From assembly GCF_902712875.1 (NCBI RefSeq), contig NZ_LR743509.1, forward strand, positions 4,106,001 through 4,170,000: 64,000 bases of DNA, read 5' to 3'. Position numbers and translations under genes: made by a program. How positions within the stretch are numbered: position 1 is the first letter of the stretch; each line of letters begins with the position of its first letter. Positions 53,197 through 62,649 of this stretch are shown here, in pieces. The DNA comes from Hyphomicrobium sp. ghe19. Its GTDB lineage: Bacteria > Pseudomonadota > Alphaproteobacteria > Rhizobiales > Hyphomicrobiaceae. Under the pieces are notes generated by a model. That model saw nothing but the letters and a program-made list of their open reading frames with translations. It was not told the origin of the DNA and did no database searches.

Positions 53197-54144
53197 ATGC
53201 AGGATCTCAATGATCTCTATTACTTCGTCCAGGTGGTGGACCATGGCGGCTACGCGGCCGCCGGGCGCGCTCTTGGCATGCCGAAGTCGAAGCTCAGCCG
53301 CCACATCATCGAATTGGAGGAGCGCGTTGGCGTGCGGCTACTCCAGCGCTCGACCCGCAAGCTCACCGTCACCGAGATCGGCCAAGAATATTACCGGCAT
53401 TGCGTGGCCATGCTGGTCGAGGCGGGCGCAGCCCAGGACGCCATCGAACGGTCGCGCTCGGGGCCGCAGGGCCTGATCCGGGTCAGCGCCCCGCCAGCCC
53501 TCGTCTGCTTCGAAGTTGGCGCGATGATCGCACGATATATGGCGGCCAATCCACGCGTAACCGTCGAACTCGAGTCGACGTCCCGGCACATCGATCTCAT
53601 CGGCGAGGGCGTTGATGTCGCGCTTCGCGTCCGTTTTCCGCCCCTCGAGCCAACCGACCTCGTGATGCGAACGCTTGGCGAAAGCACGCAGCGTATCGTG
53701 GCAAGTCCCGATCTGCTCGATGGAAGAACGCCGCCATTGGTGCCTGCCGATCTGGTGGCGTTGCCGAGCCTCGATTTCTTCCCAGCGCTCGGGAAACATA
53801 TCTGGGAACTCTACGGTCCCGACGGAGCATCAGTTCGCGTTACGCACAAGCCGCGCCTCGTCACCGACGACATGGCGCAGCTCCTGTATGCAGCGCTAGC
53901 CGGCGTCGGCGTCGTCAAACTGCCGAACATGGTTGTGGATGAGCACATTGCGTCCGGCAAACTCGTCGATGTCGTGCCTGACTGGAAACCGCAGATCGGT
54001 ATTGTGCACGCGGTGTTTCCAACGCGGCGCGGATTGCTGCCGTCGGTACGTGGCTTCATCGATTTCCTGGCGGCCGAGTACAGTCTCACAAAGGACAGCG
54101 CACCACCAACCCGGAGAGGTGCTCTAGGTACCGCACCTTCCTGA
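53197..54144 (+). CDS. LysR-family transcriptional regulator
   Basis: 315 residues from ATG 53197 (a TTG at 53182 would add five). Winged helix at 3-62 (FVQVVDHGGYAAAGRALGMP, then RHIIELEERVGVRLLQRSTRK), and effector domain 90-295. The wording is of the AaeR/DmlR-like group that controls nearby divergent oxidoreductase or pirin genes. The effector is unknown. Confidence 0.92.
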   Translation: MQDLNDLYYFVQVVDHGGYAAAGRALGMPKSKLSRHIIELEERVGVRLLQRSTRKLTVTEIGQEYYRHCVAMLVEAGAAQDAIERSRSGPQGLIRVSAPPALVCFEVGAMIARYMAANPRVTVELESTSRHIDLIGEGVDVALRVRFPPLEPTDLVMRTLGESTQRIVASPDLLDGRTPPLVPADLVALPSLDFFPALGKHIWELYGPDGASVRVTHKPRLVTDDMAQLLYAALAGVGVVKLPNMVVDEHIASGKLVDVVPDWKPQIGIVHAVFPTRRGLLPSVRGFIDFLAAEYSLTKDSAPPTRRGALGTAPS

Positions 54145-54481
54145 CGTCATCTAAATCGCCGATCCCGCTTTGCGTCAAAAGTGCCAGCGTTAGCCTTATC
54201 TCGGCATCGAGGTCGATGGTGCCATCGAGATCGCAGAAAAGAATTTGACGGCAGCATTTTCCTTGTGAGCAGACGTGGTCGGCGACGTGACCGGTGTTGC
54301 CGACTGCCAGTCAGCTGATGCCCGCTTGTGGCCCAAAGGAGCAGTCAAACTTCTTCTAGCAAAAGTCTGGTTTCGGACTAAGAGCGGCTGTCGACTTGAG
54401 CGATGCGGGCCAGCGCATTCGCCGGACAAGGGTGCAGACGAGGCTGTGTCCGCCTCGAACAGGCGGCGGCGTATATACGCT
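54145..54481. other. Convergent intergenic region, no gene recognised
   Basis: About 335 bases with a degenerate relative of the 51913 palindrome near 54167 and no supportable gene. Confidence 0.35.
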
Positions 54482-54937
54482 TCAGAACTTGGCGATCAAA
54501 GCGATGCCCACCACCATGAGGGCCGCCCCGAGAGACCGCCCGGGGTTCAGCTCGTGCGTCTCGATGCCGAACAGGCCGAAGTGATCGATCGCCAGCGACA
54601 TGAGGATATTGGCCGTGATCGTCAAACCGGCGAATGCGCCGGCGCCGACCTTATTGACGAAAAGAAGACCAGCTATGACAGCAAAGGCCCCCACAATACC
54701 GCCGAGAGGTGCCCACCAGGGCATCGCGTTCAGACCTTCGATCGTTGGCATCGGCCGGGGAAGGCACAATACGAGAATGCCGAGCCCCGCGACGATCGGC
54801 AAAAAGGACACAAGACTTGCCAGCCAGGGGTTGGTCAATGCGTTGCGCAGGGCGCCGTTCATCGGCGGACCCCATGCCTGCAACGCGCCGGCGATGATGA
54901 TGAGCGGATAGAGCCACGCGGCACTGATGTTCTGCAT
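54482..54937 (-). CDS. DMT-superfamily transporter, YdcZ (DUF606) type
   Basis: 151 residues from ATG 54937, with GGAG upstream. Five hydrophobic helices with family text QAWGPPMNGALRNALTNPWL and APLGGIVGAFAVIAGLLFVN, and the end SLGAALMVVGIALIAKF. DUF606 proteins are five-helix inner-membrane transporters related to drug/metabolite exporters, cargo mostly unknown. It starts 23 bases after the stop of the permease gene upstream on the same strand, likely one operon. Confidence 0.88.
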   Translation of the reverse strand: MQNISAAWLYPLIIIAGALQAWGPPMNGALRNALTNPWLASLVSFLPIVAGLGILVLCLPRPMPTIEGLNAMPWWAPLGGIVGAFAVIAGLLFVNKVGAGAFAGLTITANILMSLAIDHFGLFGIETHELNPGRSLGAALMVVGIALIAKF

Positions 54938-54960
54938 AAACTTGGTCTCCGGTGAAATAA

Positions 54961-56118
54961 TCAGATGAAAAGGAATGCGCCGGCGAGAGCTGCGACAAGC
55001 GCGGGTGGCATCACGAGCATGCCGAGCTTGAGAAACGTCCATCCACTGACGGCCTGGCCTTCGCGCCGCAACGCCGTCAGCCAGAGGATGGTCGCCAGGG
55101 AACCGGTCACAGATAGATTGGGACCAATATCAACGCCGATCAGAATGGCGCTTTGCACCGCGTCCGGCACATTGGCTGTGTGGACCGATTCTCCGCCAAT
55201 GAGGCCGGCCGGAAGGTTGTTCATCAGGTTGCTCAGGAAAGCGATCCCGACGCCTGAGCCCCACACCGTTGTTGACGGCGACGCGGCGGCGGCTTCATGC
55301 AGATGCTGGCTGAGGGATTGCAGAAGGCCGGTATGCCCCAAGCCTTCGACTAGGACGAACAAACCCGCGACGAGGGGCAGCACCGACCACGAGATGCTAC
55401 GTAGAACATGGCCGGGGAATGAGCGCTTGCTGGCGGCGACGATCGCCAGGGTGATGACAGAGGCGAGGCATGTCGGCCATCCCAGCTGCACGTTGAACGC
55501 TGACGCCAGAAGCAAAGCGACCGCTGTCGCGGCGATGCCAAAAGCTGACATCCGTCCGGAACTGGACAGCCGGGGCACCTCGATGTTCCGTGCTACGGGT
55601 TTGCGCAACGCTCGGGCTTGCGTGCATCGCAGCACTATGTAGGTGACCCCAATTGATAGAACAGATGCCAGGGCAAAGCGCGAAAGCCAAGTTAGCAGTG
55701 GCGGCATGTGATCGCCGAAGATCACGAGGTTGGCAGGATTGGAGATTGGCAAAACGAAGCTAGCCGCATTGGCAATGAACGCACAGACAAAAAGATAGGG
55801 AAGCGGTTCGGCCTTTGCGGCTTTGGCGGCAGCATAGACGGCAGGCGTGAGCACCACGGCCGTCGCGTCGTTCGAGAGAAAAACTGTGACGAACGTCCCG
55901 ACGACGTAGATCAGCGCAAACAATCGCCCCGCGGAGCCTCTGGCCTGGACTGCTGCGAGTGCCGCCAGCCAGTCGAACAAACCTTCCTCGCGGGCGAGTT
56001 CCGCCAGAACCATCATGCCGACGAGGAATAGATAGACGTCCCTGCCTTTGGCGACGCCTCTCATCGCATCGCCTGGCAGAATCAAGCCAAGAACCACAAG
56101 CGCAATAGCGCCGAGCAC
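54961..56118 (-). CDS. ArsB/NhaD (SLC13-like) family permease with doubtful N-terminus
   Basis: 385 residues from a GTG at 56118. About ten membrane helices; ion-transporter motifs FLSNDATAVVLTPAVYAAA and SFVLPISNPANLVIFGDHMPP mark the arsenite/anion permease group. The same frame continues upstream for 29 codons (PTWAIAAVSTGGLIIRPWRI) with clear family character but reaches TAG at about 56203 without a usual start codon. An ATG at 56205 is one frame off. So the first helix may be lost or the gene damaged by a one-base change. Substrate could be arsenite, carboxylates or sodium; no ars genes are near. Confidence 0.75.
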   Translation of the reverse strand: MLGAIALVVLGLILPGDAMRGVAKGRDVYLFLVGMMVLAELAREEGLFDWLAALAAVQARGSAGRLFALIYVVGTFVTVFLSNDATAVVLTPAVYAAAKAAKAEPLPYLFVCAFIANAASFVLPISNPANLVIFGDHMPPLLTWLSRFALASVLSIGVTYIVLRCTQARALRKPVARNIEVPRLSSSGRMSAFGIAATAVALLLASAFNVQLGWPTCLASVITLAIVAASKRSFPGHVLRSISWSVLPLVAGLFVLVEGLGHTGLLQSLSQHLHEAAAASPSTTVWGSGVGIAFLSNLMNNLPAGLIGGESVHTANVPDAVQSAILIGVDIGPNLSVTGSLATILWLTALRREGQAVSGWTFLKLGMLVMPPALVAALAGAFLFI

Positions 56119-56209
56119 TGCCCATACTGCCTCGGGAATGCGCCATGGCCTTATGATGAGGCCTCCGGTCGAGACTGCCGCGATCGCCCATGTCGGCCAC
56201 GTCTAACAT

Positions 56210-57068
56210 CGACGGCCTACCGTAGCGGCCGCAGGCGGCGCTGCTCGACGTCGTGATGGCGGCAGATCTGTCGCCTGGGCAGCGCTATCATTTTTTTCCG
56301 GGGACAGAGTTTTGTGCCGAGAAGTCCGATCTCCGGCCAAGCGCCAGTATCGTCCGCATCGCTGCCATCGGAGCGGCGCTCAGGCATGCGGTAATGATGG
56401 CCAGCGACCTCGATCGTCTGCACACCTGACAATTCGTTGCGATCTCGCGCCATGTCGCTCACAACCCGTGAAAGTGCTGGTGGTTTTCCCGATGCTGATC
56501 GGCTTCGTGCAGGTCGCCGCAAAGGCAGCCAACTCAAGAATTTGCTGGTGCTACCCGTGATTGCCCCGCTAAACGGTCTTCGCTTGGAACGGTTCCATTC
56601 CGAATGTGCACGTCCAGAGCGCCACCAAGTCCTTTTTTGCCACAGTATTTGTGCTGCGTGTCGGCTTCTGGCCCTGAACGCCATCAGGCTGACGGCGGCT
56701 TTCAAACGATCGCGACAGAATGCGAACGGCTGAAGGTCGATCGACGGTCGATCCCAACAGCCGACATCCGCGAACTTGATGACGGCCGTGACTGAGCGTT
56801 GGGCGTCGAAGTCCGCGACGCGGAGAAAAGCAGACATCGATGAGTTTTAATCAGCAACTTGAACAGGACGTTGGCGGCGAATGCTTCCGCATCCTTCATC
56901 AGCTTGTGCCACTTAAGGATCGGCACCTCCCGGGGGTAGTTGTCACCCCCGGGTACTACACCCAATCCCAAGGGGATTGGGTGGCCCACAGAATTGCCTA
57001 CCCTGGTTCTTCGACATCAAGGCGGATGGTAGCCGTTCAGATGCGCGGCCTGAGCGCCGGCGGCCGAC
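56210..57068. other. Gene-poor region with two strong hairpins
   Basis: About 860 bases. The frames (56217-56837 minus, 56840-57154 plus) have shadow-type composition and no ribosome site, so no gene is called. Two hairpins lie side by side at 56929-56982. Confidence 0.4.
56929..56982. repeat. Tandem pair of perfect hairpins
   Basis: CCCGGGGGT (56929-56937) pairs with ACCCCCGGG (56945-56953) round a seven-base loop. Six bases later ACCCAATCCC (56960-56969) pairs with GGGATTGGGT (56973-56982) round a three-base loop. Ten perfect pairs with so short a loop are unusual. Possibly a REP/BIME-type element, a transposon end or a bidirectional transcription stop; no gene abuts it. Confidence 0.55.
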
Positions 57069-57590
57069 TCAAGCCTTCACGTTCGCACCGGCAGGCAGCC
57101 TTGGAGCGTCTTCATCGACGACGCGTTGAACGTCTTGCTTCAGAAGGTAGATAGAGACGGCGAGCAGCACCAGATCCTTCAGAAGGAAGGCCGAATTTAT
57201 TGTCATCGCCGGAAAGCCTCCGGCGCCGGCATCCCACGCGTCTGGCACGAACGGCATGACCGTGAGGGTAGAGATGAAGGTGACGGTGGCACCGAGCGCG
57301 CCGAGCATGCCGGCCTTCTTGTTCCAGAAACCCAGAAGCAGCAACGTGCCAAAGATCCATTCAGAGGCGCCGAGGAAAATGGCGGTGCCGCCAATTCCCA
57401 ACACCGGGATCGTCCAGGAGATGAGCGGGCCATGGGTAATGATAGGCAACAGCCCTCTGATCTCCGATTCGAACCATTTGTCGTATCCGAACCACGCGAA
57501 GATGATCACCATTGCGGCGCGGAGCAGGTTGTAATCGAGGTCAGGCTTCAGGAGGCCTGAGCGGCCGAGAAGTTGGGCGATGGCATTCAT
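57069..57590 (-). CDS. DUF417 (YkgB-like) inner-membrane protein
   Basis: 173 residues from ATG 57590, with GAGAG before it. Four membrane helices; family text YNLLRAAMVIIFAWFGYDKW, EWIFGTLLLLGFWNKKAGML, VTFISTLTVMPFVPDAW. DUF417 proteins (E. coli YkgB, RclC) belong to reactive-chlorine or oxidative-stress responses; RclC is needed for survival of HOCl. Being beside an Ohr/OsmC gene fits that. Cotranscription from 58121 is likely, although a hairpin lies between. Confidence 0.9.
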   Translation of the reverse strand: MNAIAQLLGRSGLLKPDLDYNLLRAAMVIIFAWFGYDKWFESEIRGLLPIITHGPLISWTIPVLGIGGTAIFLGASEWIFGTLLLLGFWNKKAGMLGALGATVTFISTLTVMPFVPDAWDAGAGGFPAMTINSAFLLKDLVLLAVSIYLLKQDVQRVVDEDAPRLPAGANVKA

Positions 57591-57667
57591 TTGTTTTCTC
57601 TCATTCGATCTCATGACGAAGCTATCCGTGGCGAATTTCGTCGGTTGAGTTGATATCCGCCTTGGCG

Positions 57668-57696
57668 AGGCCTGCCCAAAATTTTCAGGCAGGCCT
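57668..57696 (-). repeat. Hairpin between the Ohr and DUF417 genes
   Basis: AGGCCTGCC (57668-57676) pairs perfectly with GGCAGGCCT (57688-57696) around an 11-base AT-rich loop. It lies six bases after the Ohr stop and has no T-run on the transcribed (minus) strand, so it is more likely to tune expression or protect mRNA than to stop transcription fully. Confidence 0.5.
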
Positions 57697-57701
57697 GTAG
57701 T

Positions 57702-58121
57702 TCAGATGATATTGATCTCGACAGCGACGTTGCCGCGTATGGCTTTGGAATAGGGGCACGTCTGGTGTGCTGCCTCGACCAATTTCAACGCTATGTCGCG
57801 GTCCAAACCCGGCAAGTTGACGTCAAGGCGAGCTGCGAGAAAGTAAGCGTCTCCAGCCATTTTCAGATCGACTTCGGCATCGATTGCAAGATCGTCCGGG
57901 AGTGTGATCTTCATTTTTCGGGCGGCGATTCCCATAGCTCCTTCGAAGCAAGCCGACCAGCCGGCCGCGAACAACTGTTCGGGATTGGTGCCGATACCAG
58001 CGGAACCCGGGATCGAAAGTCTTATATCGAGCCGGCCATCTGAGCTACGCGAAACGCCGTGTTCGCGGCCTCCGGTCGTGTGGGTCTGTGCCGTGTACAG
58101 CACTTTTTCAGTATCAGACAT
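57702..58121 (-). CDS. ohr: Organic hydroperoxide resistance protein (Ohr/OsmC family)
   Basis: 139 residues. The two redox cysteines are present: GWSACFEGAM and HQTCPYSKAI. The N-terminal VLYTAQTHTTGGREHGVSRS and LDIRLSIPGSAGIGTNPEQL are typical of the Ohr branch. Thiol-dependent reduction of organic and fatty-acid hydroperoxides in the cytoplasm. AAGGACG precedes the ATG. Lies between an exported epoxide hydrolase and a DUF417 gene on the same strand; no OhrR-type MarR gene is adjacent, so the large regulator at 59748 may take its place. Confidence 0.92.
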   Translation of the reverse strand: MSDTEKVLYTAQTHTTGGREHGVSRSSDGRLDIRLSIPGSAGIGTNPEQLFAAGWSACFEGAMGIAARKMKITLPDDLAIDAEVDLKMAGDAYFLAARLDVNLPGLDRDIALKLVEAAHQTCPYSKAIRGNVAVEINII

Positions 58122-58167
58122 GCAGCGTCCTTTTTGATCTCGTTTGTCGGTGAATTGTTGAAATCAA

Positions 58168-59487
58168 TCAGTCTTGTTCTGTGCGCAGCGATCTGAACGC
58201 GGCGCGAAGCTCGGCGGCGAAGAGTTCGGGCTGTTCCCAGGCTGCAAAGTGACCGCCCTTGTCGACCTCGTTAAAATAGATGAGGTGGTGATAGGCACGT
58301 TCAGTCCAGCTACGAGGGGCACGATAGATCTCGCCAGGGAAGACAGTAACGGCGACTGGGATCGCTATATCGCTTGTCTTCTGTTCCACTGCATTGAAGT
58401 TGTTGTTGTTGTTCTCCCAGTAGAGTTGGGCAGAAGAGATCGCACTGTTCGTGACCCAATAAAGCGTGATGTCGTCGAGCATCTCATCTTTGGAAAGGGA
58501 CTTCTCGGCGTCGCCGCCGCTATAGGTCCACTGGTTGAACTTGTCGTACATCCAGGCGGCGAGGCCGGCGGGCGAATCCGACAATCCGTAACCCACGGTT
58601 TGTGGGCGCGTGCTCATCATCGCACCATAGGCACCGTTCTTCATAAAGAAGGTATCGAGCTGCTCGAACGCCGCCTTCTCATTGGCCGACAAACCTGCCG
58701 GTGCTGGATCGCCATCCTTCATGGCTTTAGCAACTTCGGCCGGCACGGTAGCCGGCATGTTGACGTGAATACCGAGCAACCCCGACGGCTTCTGACGCGC
58801 CATCGCATCCGCGATCACCGAACCCCAGTCGCCACCTTGAGACACATAGTGCGTATATCCGAGCCTCTTCATGAGCACGTCCCAGGCGCGCGCAATGCGA
58901 TCGGGATTCCAGCCCGGGCCCTGGGGCTTCTCCGAGAAGCCGTAGCCAGGCATTGATGGCAGAACGAGATCAAATGCATCCTCAGGCCGGCCGCCGTAGG
59001 CAGTTGGGTCGGTTAGAGGACTGATGACTTTGACAAGCTCGAGGATGGAGCCCGGCCAGCCATGCGTGATAATGAGGGGCATAGCGTTGGGATGACGGGA
59101 ACGGATATGAATGAACTGAATGTCGAGTCCGTCGATCTTGGTCACGAACATCGGCAGGGCATTCAACCTAGTCTCGACCTTACGCCAATCGTAGGTCGTC
59201 CCCCAGTAACGGACGAGAGACTGAAGCTTGGCGAGCTGCACTCCTTGCGATTGATTGGAGACTGTTTCTCGTTCGGGCCACCGTGTCGCCAGGACGCGAT
59301 TGCGAAGATCAACCAGGGTATTTTCCGGAACGTTGACGTGAAACGGGCGGATCGAGGTATCTTCGATCGCGAGAGCTTGCCGCGGAAGAAGTCCGAGGCC
59401 GCATGCCGCGACAGAAACCGCGAGAAACATGGCTGACGATAGCGACGCAGCGCTGCCCCAATCGGGCGATGCTGATATGACAGACAT
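58168..59487 (-). CDS. Exported epoxide hydrolase (EHN family, alpha/beta hydrolase)
   Basis: 439 residues from ATG 59487, seven bases after AGGAG (ATG 59493 is too close to it). A signal peptide ends near LPRQALA (residue about 40). An EHN domain (RPFHVNVPENTLVDLRNRVL, TRWPERETV) precedes an alpha/beta-hydrolase core: oxyanion ITHGWPGSILELVK, nucleophile Asp in SQGGDWGSVIADAMARQ, and catalytic His in DKGGHFAAWEQPELFA. Opens epoxides to diols. Export is uncommon for the family and suggests detoxification of epoxides or lipid products in the periplasm. Confidence 0.9.
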   Translation of the reverse strand: MSVISASPDWGSAASLSSAMFLAVSVAACGLGLLPRQALAIEDTSIRPFHVNVPENTLVDLRNRVLATRWPERETVSNQSQGVQLAKLQSLVRYWGTTYDWRKVETRLNALPMFVTKIDGLDIQFIHIRSRHPNAMPLIITHGWPGSILELVKVISPLTDPTAYGGRPEDAFDLVLPSMPGYGFSEKPQGPGWNPDRIARAWDVLMKRLGYTHYVSQGGDWGSVIADAMARQKPSGLLGIHVNMPATVPAEVAKAMKDGDPAPAGLSANEKAAFEQLDTFFMKNGAYGAMMSTRPQTVGYGLSDSPAGLAAWMYDKFNQWTYSGGDAEKSLSKDEMLDDITLYWVTNSAISSAQLYWENNNNNFNAVEQKTSDIAIPVAVTVFPGEIYRAPRSWTERAYHHLIYFNEVDKGGHFAAWEQPELFAAELRAAFRSLRTEQD

Positions 59488-59747
59488 AAGCATTCTCCTA
59501 AGTCAAAAAGCATGGCAAGCGCGGCCGGACGCGACCGGTTACTCACTCGCGACACTCAAGCAGAGGAAGCTCGCCGACGCCCGTTAGGGGTTGTGAGAAG
59601 TTGTTAGTGCATCTGTTTATCCCGGGACACGGGTCGGGTCCGCCCCGGGGCACACGTCAACTGGGTTGCACCCAACGGATGTGATGCTCGGGCATTGAAC
59701 CGCTACCTAAGATGCTGCCGAGAACCGGCAGCTAGGATTGGAATGTC

Positions 59748-62609
59748 ATGATGAAGCCGGAAACGCTGGTTCGAAACGTGCTGTCGTTCGGCCCATTTCG
59801 GCTGGTCGTTAGCGAAAGGCTCCTTACCAAAGACGGCGTTCCAGTCGAGCTGGGCGGGAGAACGTTGGACACCTTGATCGCTTTGGCATCCCGCCCCAAC
59901 GAAGTCATGGGCAAGCGAGAGCTCATGGCGGAAGTCTGGCCCGACGTGATCGTGGAAGAGGGCAGCCTGCGCTTTCACATTACGGCCCTTCGCAAAGCGC
60001 TCGGTGATGGACAGGACGGCGCGCGCTACATCACCACGCTTGCAGGTCGGGGTTATTGCTTCGTCGCGCCGGTCACGCAAACGATCGATAGAGAAGCAAA
60101 CGGGCAAGCAACAACCGGACCGTTCCCTGGTGTCACATTTCTCCCCAGCCGCTTGTTGCGGATGGTTGGGCGGGCAGATGACGTCGCCACGCTAACTCGC
60201 CAACTCGCCGCGACGCGCTTCGTCACGATTGTCGGTCCGGGAGGTGTGGGAAAGACCACCGTCGCCGTCGCTGTTGCACACGATCTACTAGAGGCTTTCG
60301 ACCGGGCGGTTCTCTTCGTGGACTTCGGAATGCTCGACGACCCGTCCATGGTGCCGGCTTCCGTAGCGTCCATGCTGGGCATCCCCATTCATTCCGACGA
60401 TCCGACGCCCGGTCTTATTGCCTATTTGCACGACAAGCGTCTTCTTCTGATCCTCGACAATTGCGAACACGTCATCGAGGCCGTCGCAAACCTGCTTGCT
60501 TCGATCTTTCCCGCCGCGCCGCAGCTCCATATTCTGGCGACCAGCCGCGAAGCCTTGAGGGTTGAAGGCGAGCAGGTTCAGAGATTGATGCCCCTCACCT
60601 TTCCACCTGACGCTCCGGGTCTCACCGCTGCTATGGCGATGACGTTCCCCGCGACCGAGCTGTTCGTGGAACGCGCCGCAGCGACAGGTGTGCGCCTCGA
60701 CCTTAGCGACCGGGACGCGACGATCATCGCAGGCATTTGTCGAAAACTCGACGGCGTCGCGTTGGCGATTGAACTGGCTGCCGGACGCGTCGAAGCCTAC
60801 GGCCTTCAGCAGACCGCCGCGCTTCTCGACGAGCGCCTGACGCTGCTTTGGCAAGGACAGCGGACTGCGCCTCCGCGCCAAAAGACGTTGCAGGCAACTC
60901 TTGATTGGAGTTATGGGCTGCTCACGGAACCCGAGCGCCTCGTGCTCTGCCGGCTCGCCGTGTTCGTCGGCCAATTCACGATCGAAGCGGCGCTCTCTTT
61001 GGTGACGAGCCCGGAAATCAATCAGGCGACCGTCTTTAGCGCCATCGATAGTCTTGTTGCAAAGTCTATGATCGCGACCCGACCGGCGGGAGCCACAATG
61101 CGCTACAGGCTCCTGGAGACAACGCGTGCTTACGCGCTCGGTATTAGCGCAAGCGACGGAGAATTCGACGACCTTGCTGCCCGCCACGCAGCCTACTCTC
61201 GGCGATGGCTGGAGCAGACCGAGACGGAATTGCGGACGCTATCAAGCGCGGCCGAACGGGCGCCTTTTCTTGCCGGGCTCGGTAATGTCCGCGCCGCGCT
61301 CGACTGGGCGTTCGGCGCCAACGGCAATGCTAAAACCGGCGTCGAAGTCGCCGCTGCTGGCGCGCCAATATTTCTGGCGCTGTCCCTTCTGACAGAATGC
61401 CAGCGTTGGTCGGAACGAGCGATCCAAGCGCTTGACGACACTACGCGCGGGGGGCGCGAGGAGATGCACTTGCAGGCGGCCTTGGGAATGTCGTTGATGT
61501 TCACAAGCGGGGGCAACGAAAAGGCGCGCGTGGCCCTGAACCGAAGCCTTGCGATCGCCGAAGACCGAGGCGACGCTCTAAACCAATTGCAGCTGTTTGG
61601 CCTGCTGCAGATGTATTATCTGCGCATTGGCGATTTCAAAACCGCTCTCCAATATGCGAAGCGTGGTGTCGCGGGCCTGCCAGGCATCGAGAATCTCGCG
61701 ACGCGCGCATTGGCACATTCGCTTTTAGGCATTTCGCTTCACCACATCGGCGATCTCGGCGGGGCCCGCTTAGCGTTGGAGGCTGCGCTGCACTCTGGGC
61801 GGGGCTCCAACCGGACGAGTACGATTTATCTCGGCTTCGATGGTCACAATTTGGCGAGCGCTACACTGGCAAGGACGCTGTGGCTGCAAGGTTTTCCGGA
61901 GCAGGCCATGGAAGTCGCGCGTCAAACCGTAAAAGACGCCGCGCACATGGACCATCCGGTAACGCTGTCCATTGCGTTAATCTGGGCCGTCTCGGTATTC
62001 CTTTGGACCGGTGATATCGAGAGCGCCGGCAAGTACACCGATTGGCTAATATCGCATGCTCACTCTCATTCCCTCGCGCCCTATTTGGCGTTGGGACGTG
62101 GCTTCGAAGCCAAGTTGGCCATCTGCCGAGGAGATGCCAGCGAGGGAGTTGATAGCCTTCAGCGCTGTCTGGAAAAGCTCCACGCTGCCCGCTACGAATT
62201 GCATACCACACCGTTCAACATGGGCCTCGCCGAAGGTCTCGTGGCAATCGGGCGTTCCAGAGAAGCGATGACGCTGATTGACGAGACGATTGCGTCGGTC
62301 GAGGCGAACGGAGACCTTTGCTACATGCCGGAGCTATGGCGAGTGAAAGGCAAATTAGTTTGCTCGACGCCGGAACCTAATCTTAAAGACGCAGAAAATT
62401 GTTTCACTCGGTCGCTCGGATTGAGCCGCGGCCAGAGCGCGCGATCCTGGGAATTGCGCGCTGCAATCGACCTAGCACAGCTGACATTCGCTCAAGGGCA
62501 GCGCAAGCGCGCTCGAGAACTTCTTAAGCCAGTGTTCGAACAATTTGTGGAGGGTTTGCAGACAGCGGATTGTAGAACTGCGAAGCGTCTAATCCTGACT
62601 TTGGAATAG
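59748..62609 (+). CDS. Large regulator: OmpR-type winged helix, NTPase and TPR-like repeats
   Basis: 953 residues. Residues 10-107 are an OmpR/CadC-like DNA-binding domain (GGRTLDTLIALASRPNEVMG, LRFHITALRKALGDG, then ITTLAGRGYCFVAPV). An NB-ARC/AAA-like NTPase follows with Walker A GPGGVGKTT (163-171) and Walker B LLLILDNCEHVIE. From about residue 480 come helical TPR-like repeats. This is the COG3903-type signal-integrating regulator, in which ligand or partner binding to the repeats and ATP binding switch DNA binding. It is divergent from the epoxide hydrolase/Ohr/DUF417 genes and probably controls them. Confidence 0.9.
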   Translation: MMKPETLVRNVLSFGPFRLVVSERLLTKDGVPVELGGRTLDTLIALASRPNEVMGKRELMAEVWPDVIVEEGSLRFHITALRKALGDGQDGARYITTLAGRGYCFVAPVTQTIDREANGQATTGPFPGVTFLPSRLLRMVGRADDVATLTRQLAATRFVTIVGPGGVGKTTVAVAVAHDLLEAFDRAVLFVDFGMLDDPSMVPASVASMLGIPIHSDDPTPGLIAYLHDKRLLLILDNCEHVIEAVANLLASIFPAAPQLHILATSREALRVEGEQVQRLMPLTFPPDAPGLTAAMAMTFPATELFVERAAATGVRLDLSDRDATIIAGICRKLDGVALAIELAAGRVEAYGLQQTAALLDERLTLLWQGQRTAPPRQKTLQATLDWSYGLLTEPERLVLCRLAVFVGQFTIEAALSLVTSPEINQATVFSAIDSLVAKSMIATRPAGATMRYRLLETTRAYALGISASDGEFDDLAARHAAYSRRWLEQTETELRTLSSAAERAPFLAGLGNVRAALDWAFGANGNAKTGVEVAAAGAPIFLALSLLTECQRWSERAIQALDDTTRGGREEMHLQAALGMSLMFTSGGNEKARVALNRSLAIAEDRGDALNQLQLFGLLQMYYLRIGDFKTALQYAKRGVAGLPGIENLATRALAHSLLGISLHHIGDLGGARLALEAALHSGRGSNRTSTIYLGFDGHNLASATLARTLWLQGFPEQAMEVARQTVKDAAHMDHPVTLSIALIWAVSVFLWTGDIESAGKYTDWLISHAHSHSLAPYLALGRGFEAKLAICRGDASEGVDSLQRCLEKLHAARYELHTTPFNMGLAEGLVAIGRSREAMTLIDETIASVEANGDLCYMPELWRVKGKLVCSTPEPNLKDAENCFTRSLGLSRGQSARSWELRAAIDLAQLTFAQGQRKRARELLKPVFEQFVEGLQTADCRTAKRLILTLE

Positions 62610-62649
62610 CTCCTCGATTCAAATGAGCAGCAGTCTTCGTCGCCGCGAG

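Noticed and set aside
54275-54955. 226-codon plus-strand frame
   Set aside because: Antisense to the YdcZ-type transporter over most of its length, with charged low-information text.
56217-56837. 206-codon minus-strand frame and the overlapping plus-strand frames
   Set aside because: Ser/Arg-rich shadow composition, no ribosome site and no recognisable family; left as gene-poor DNA.
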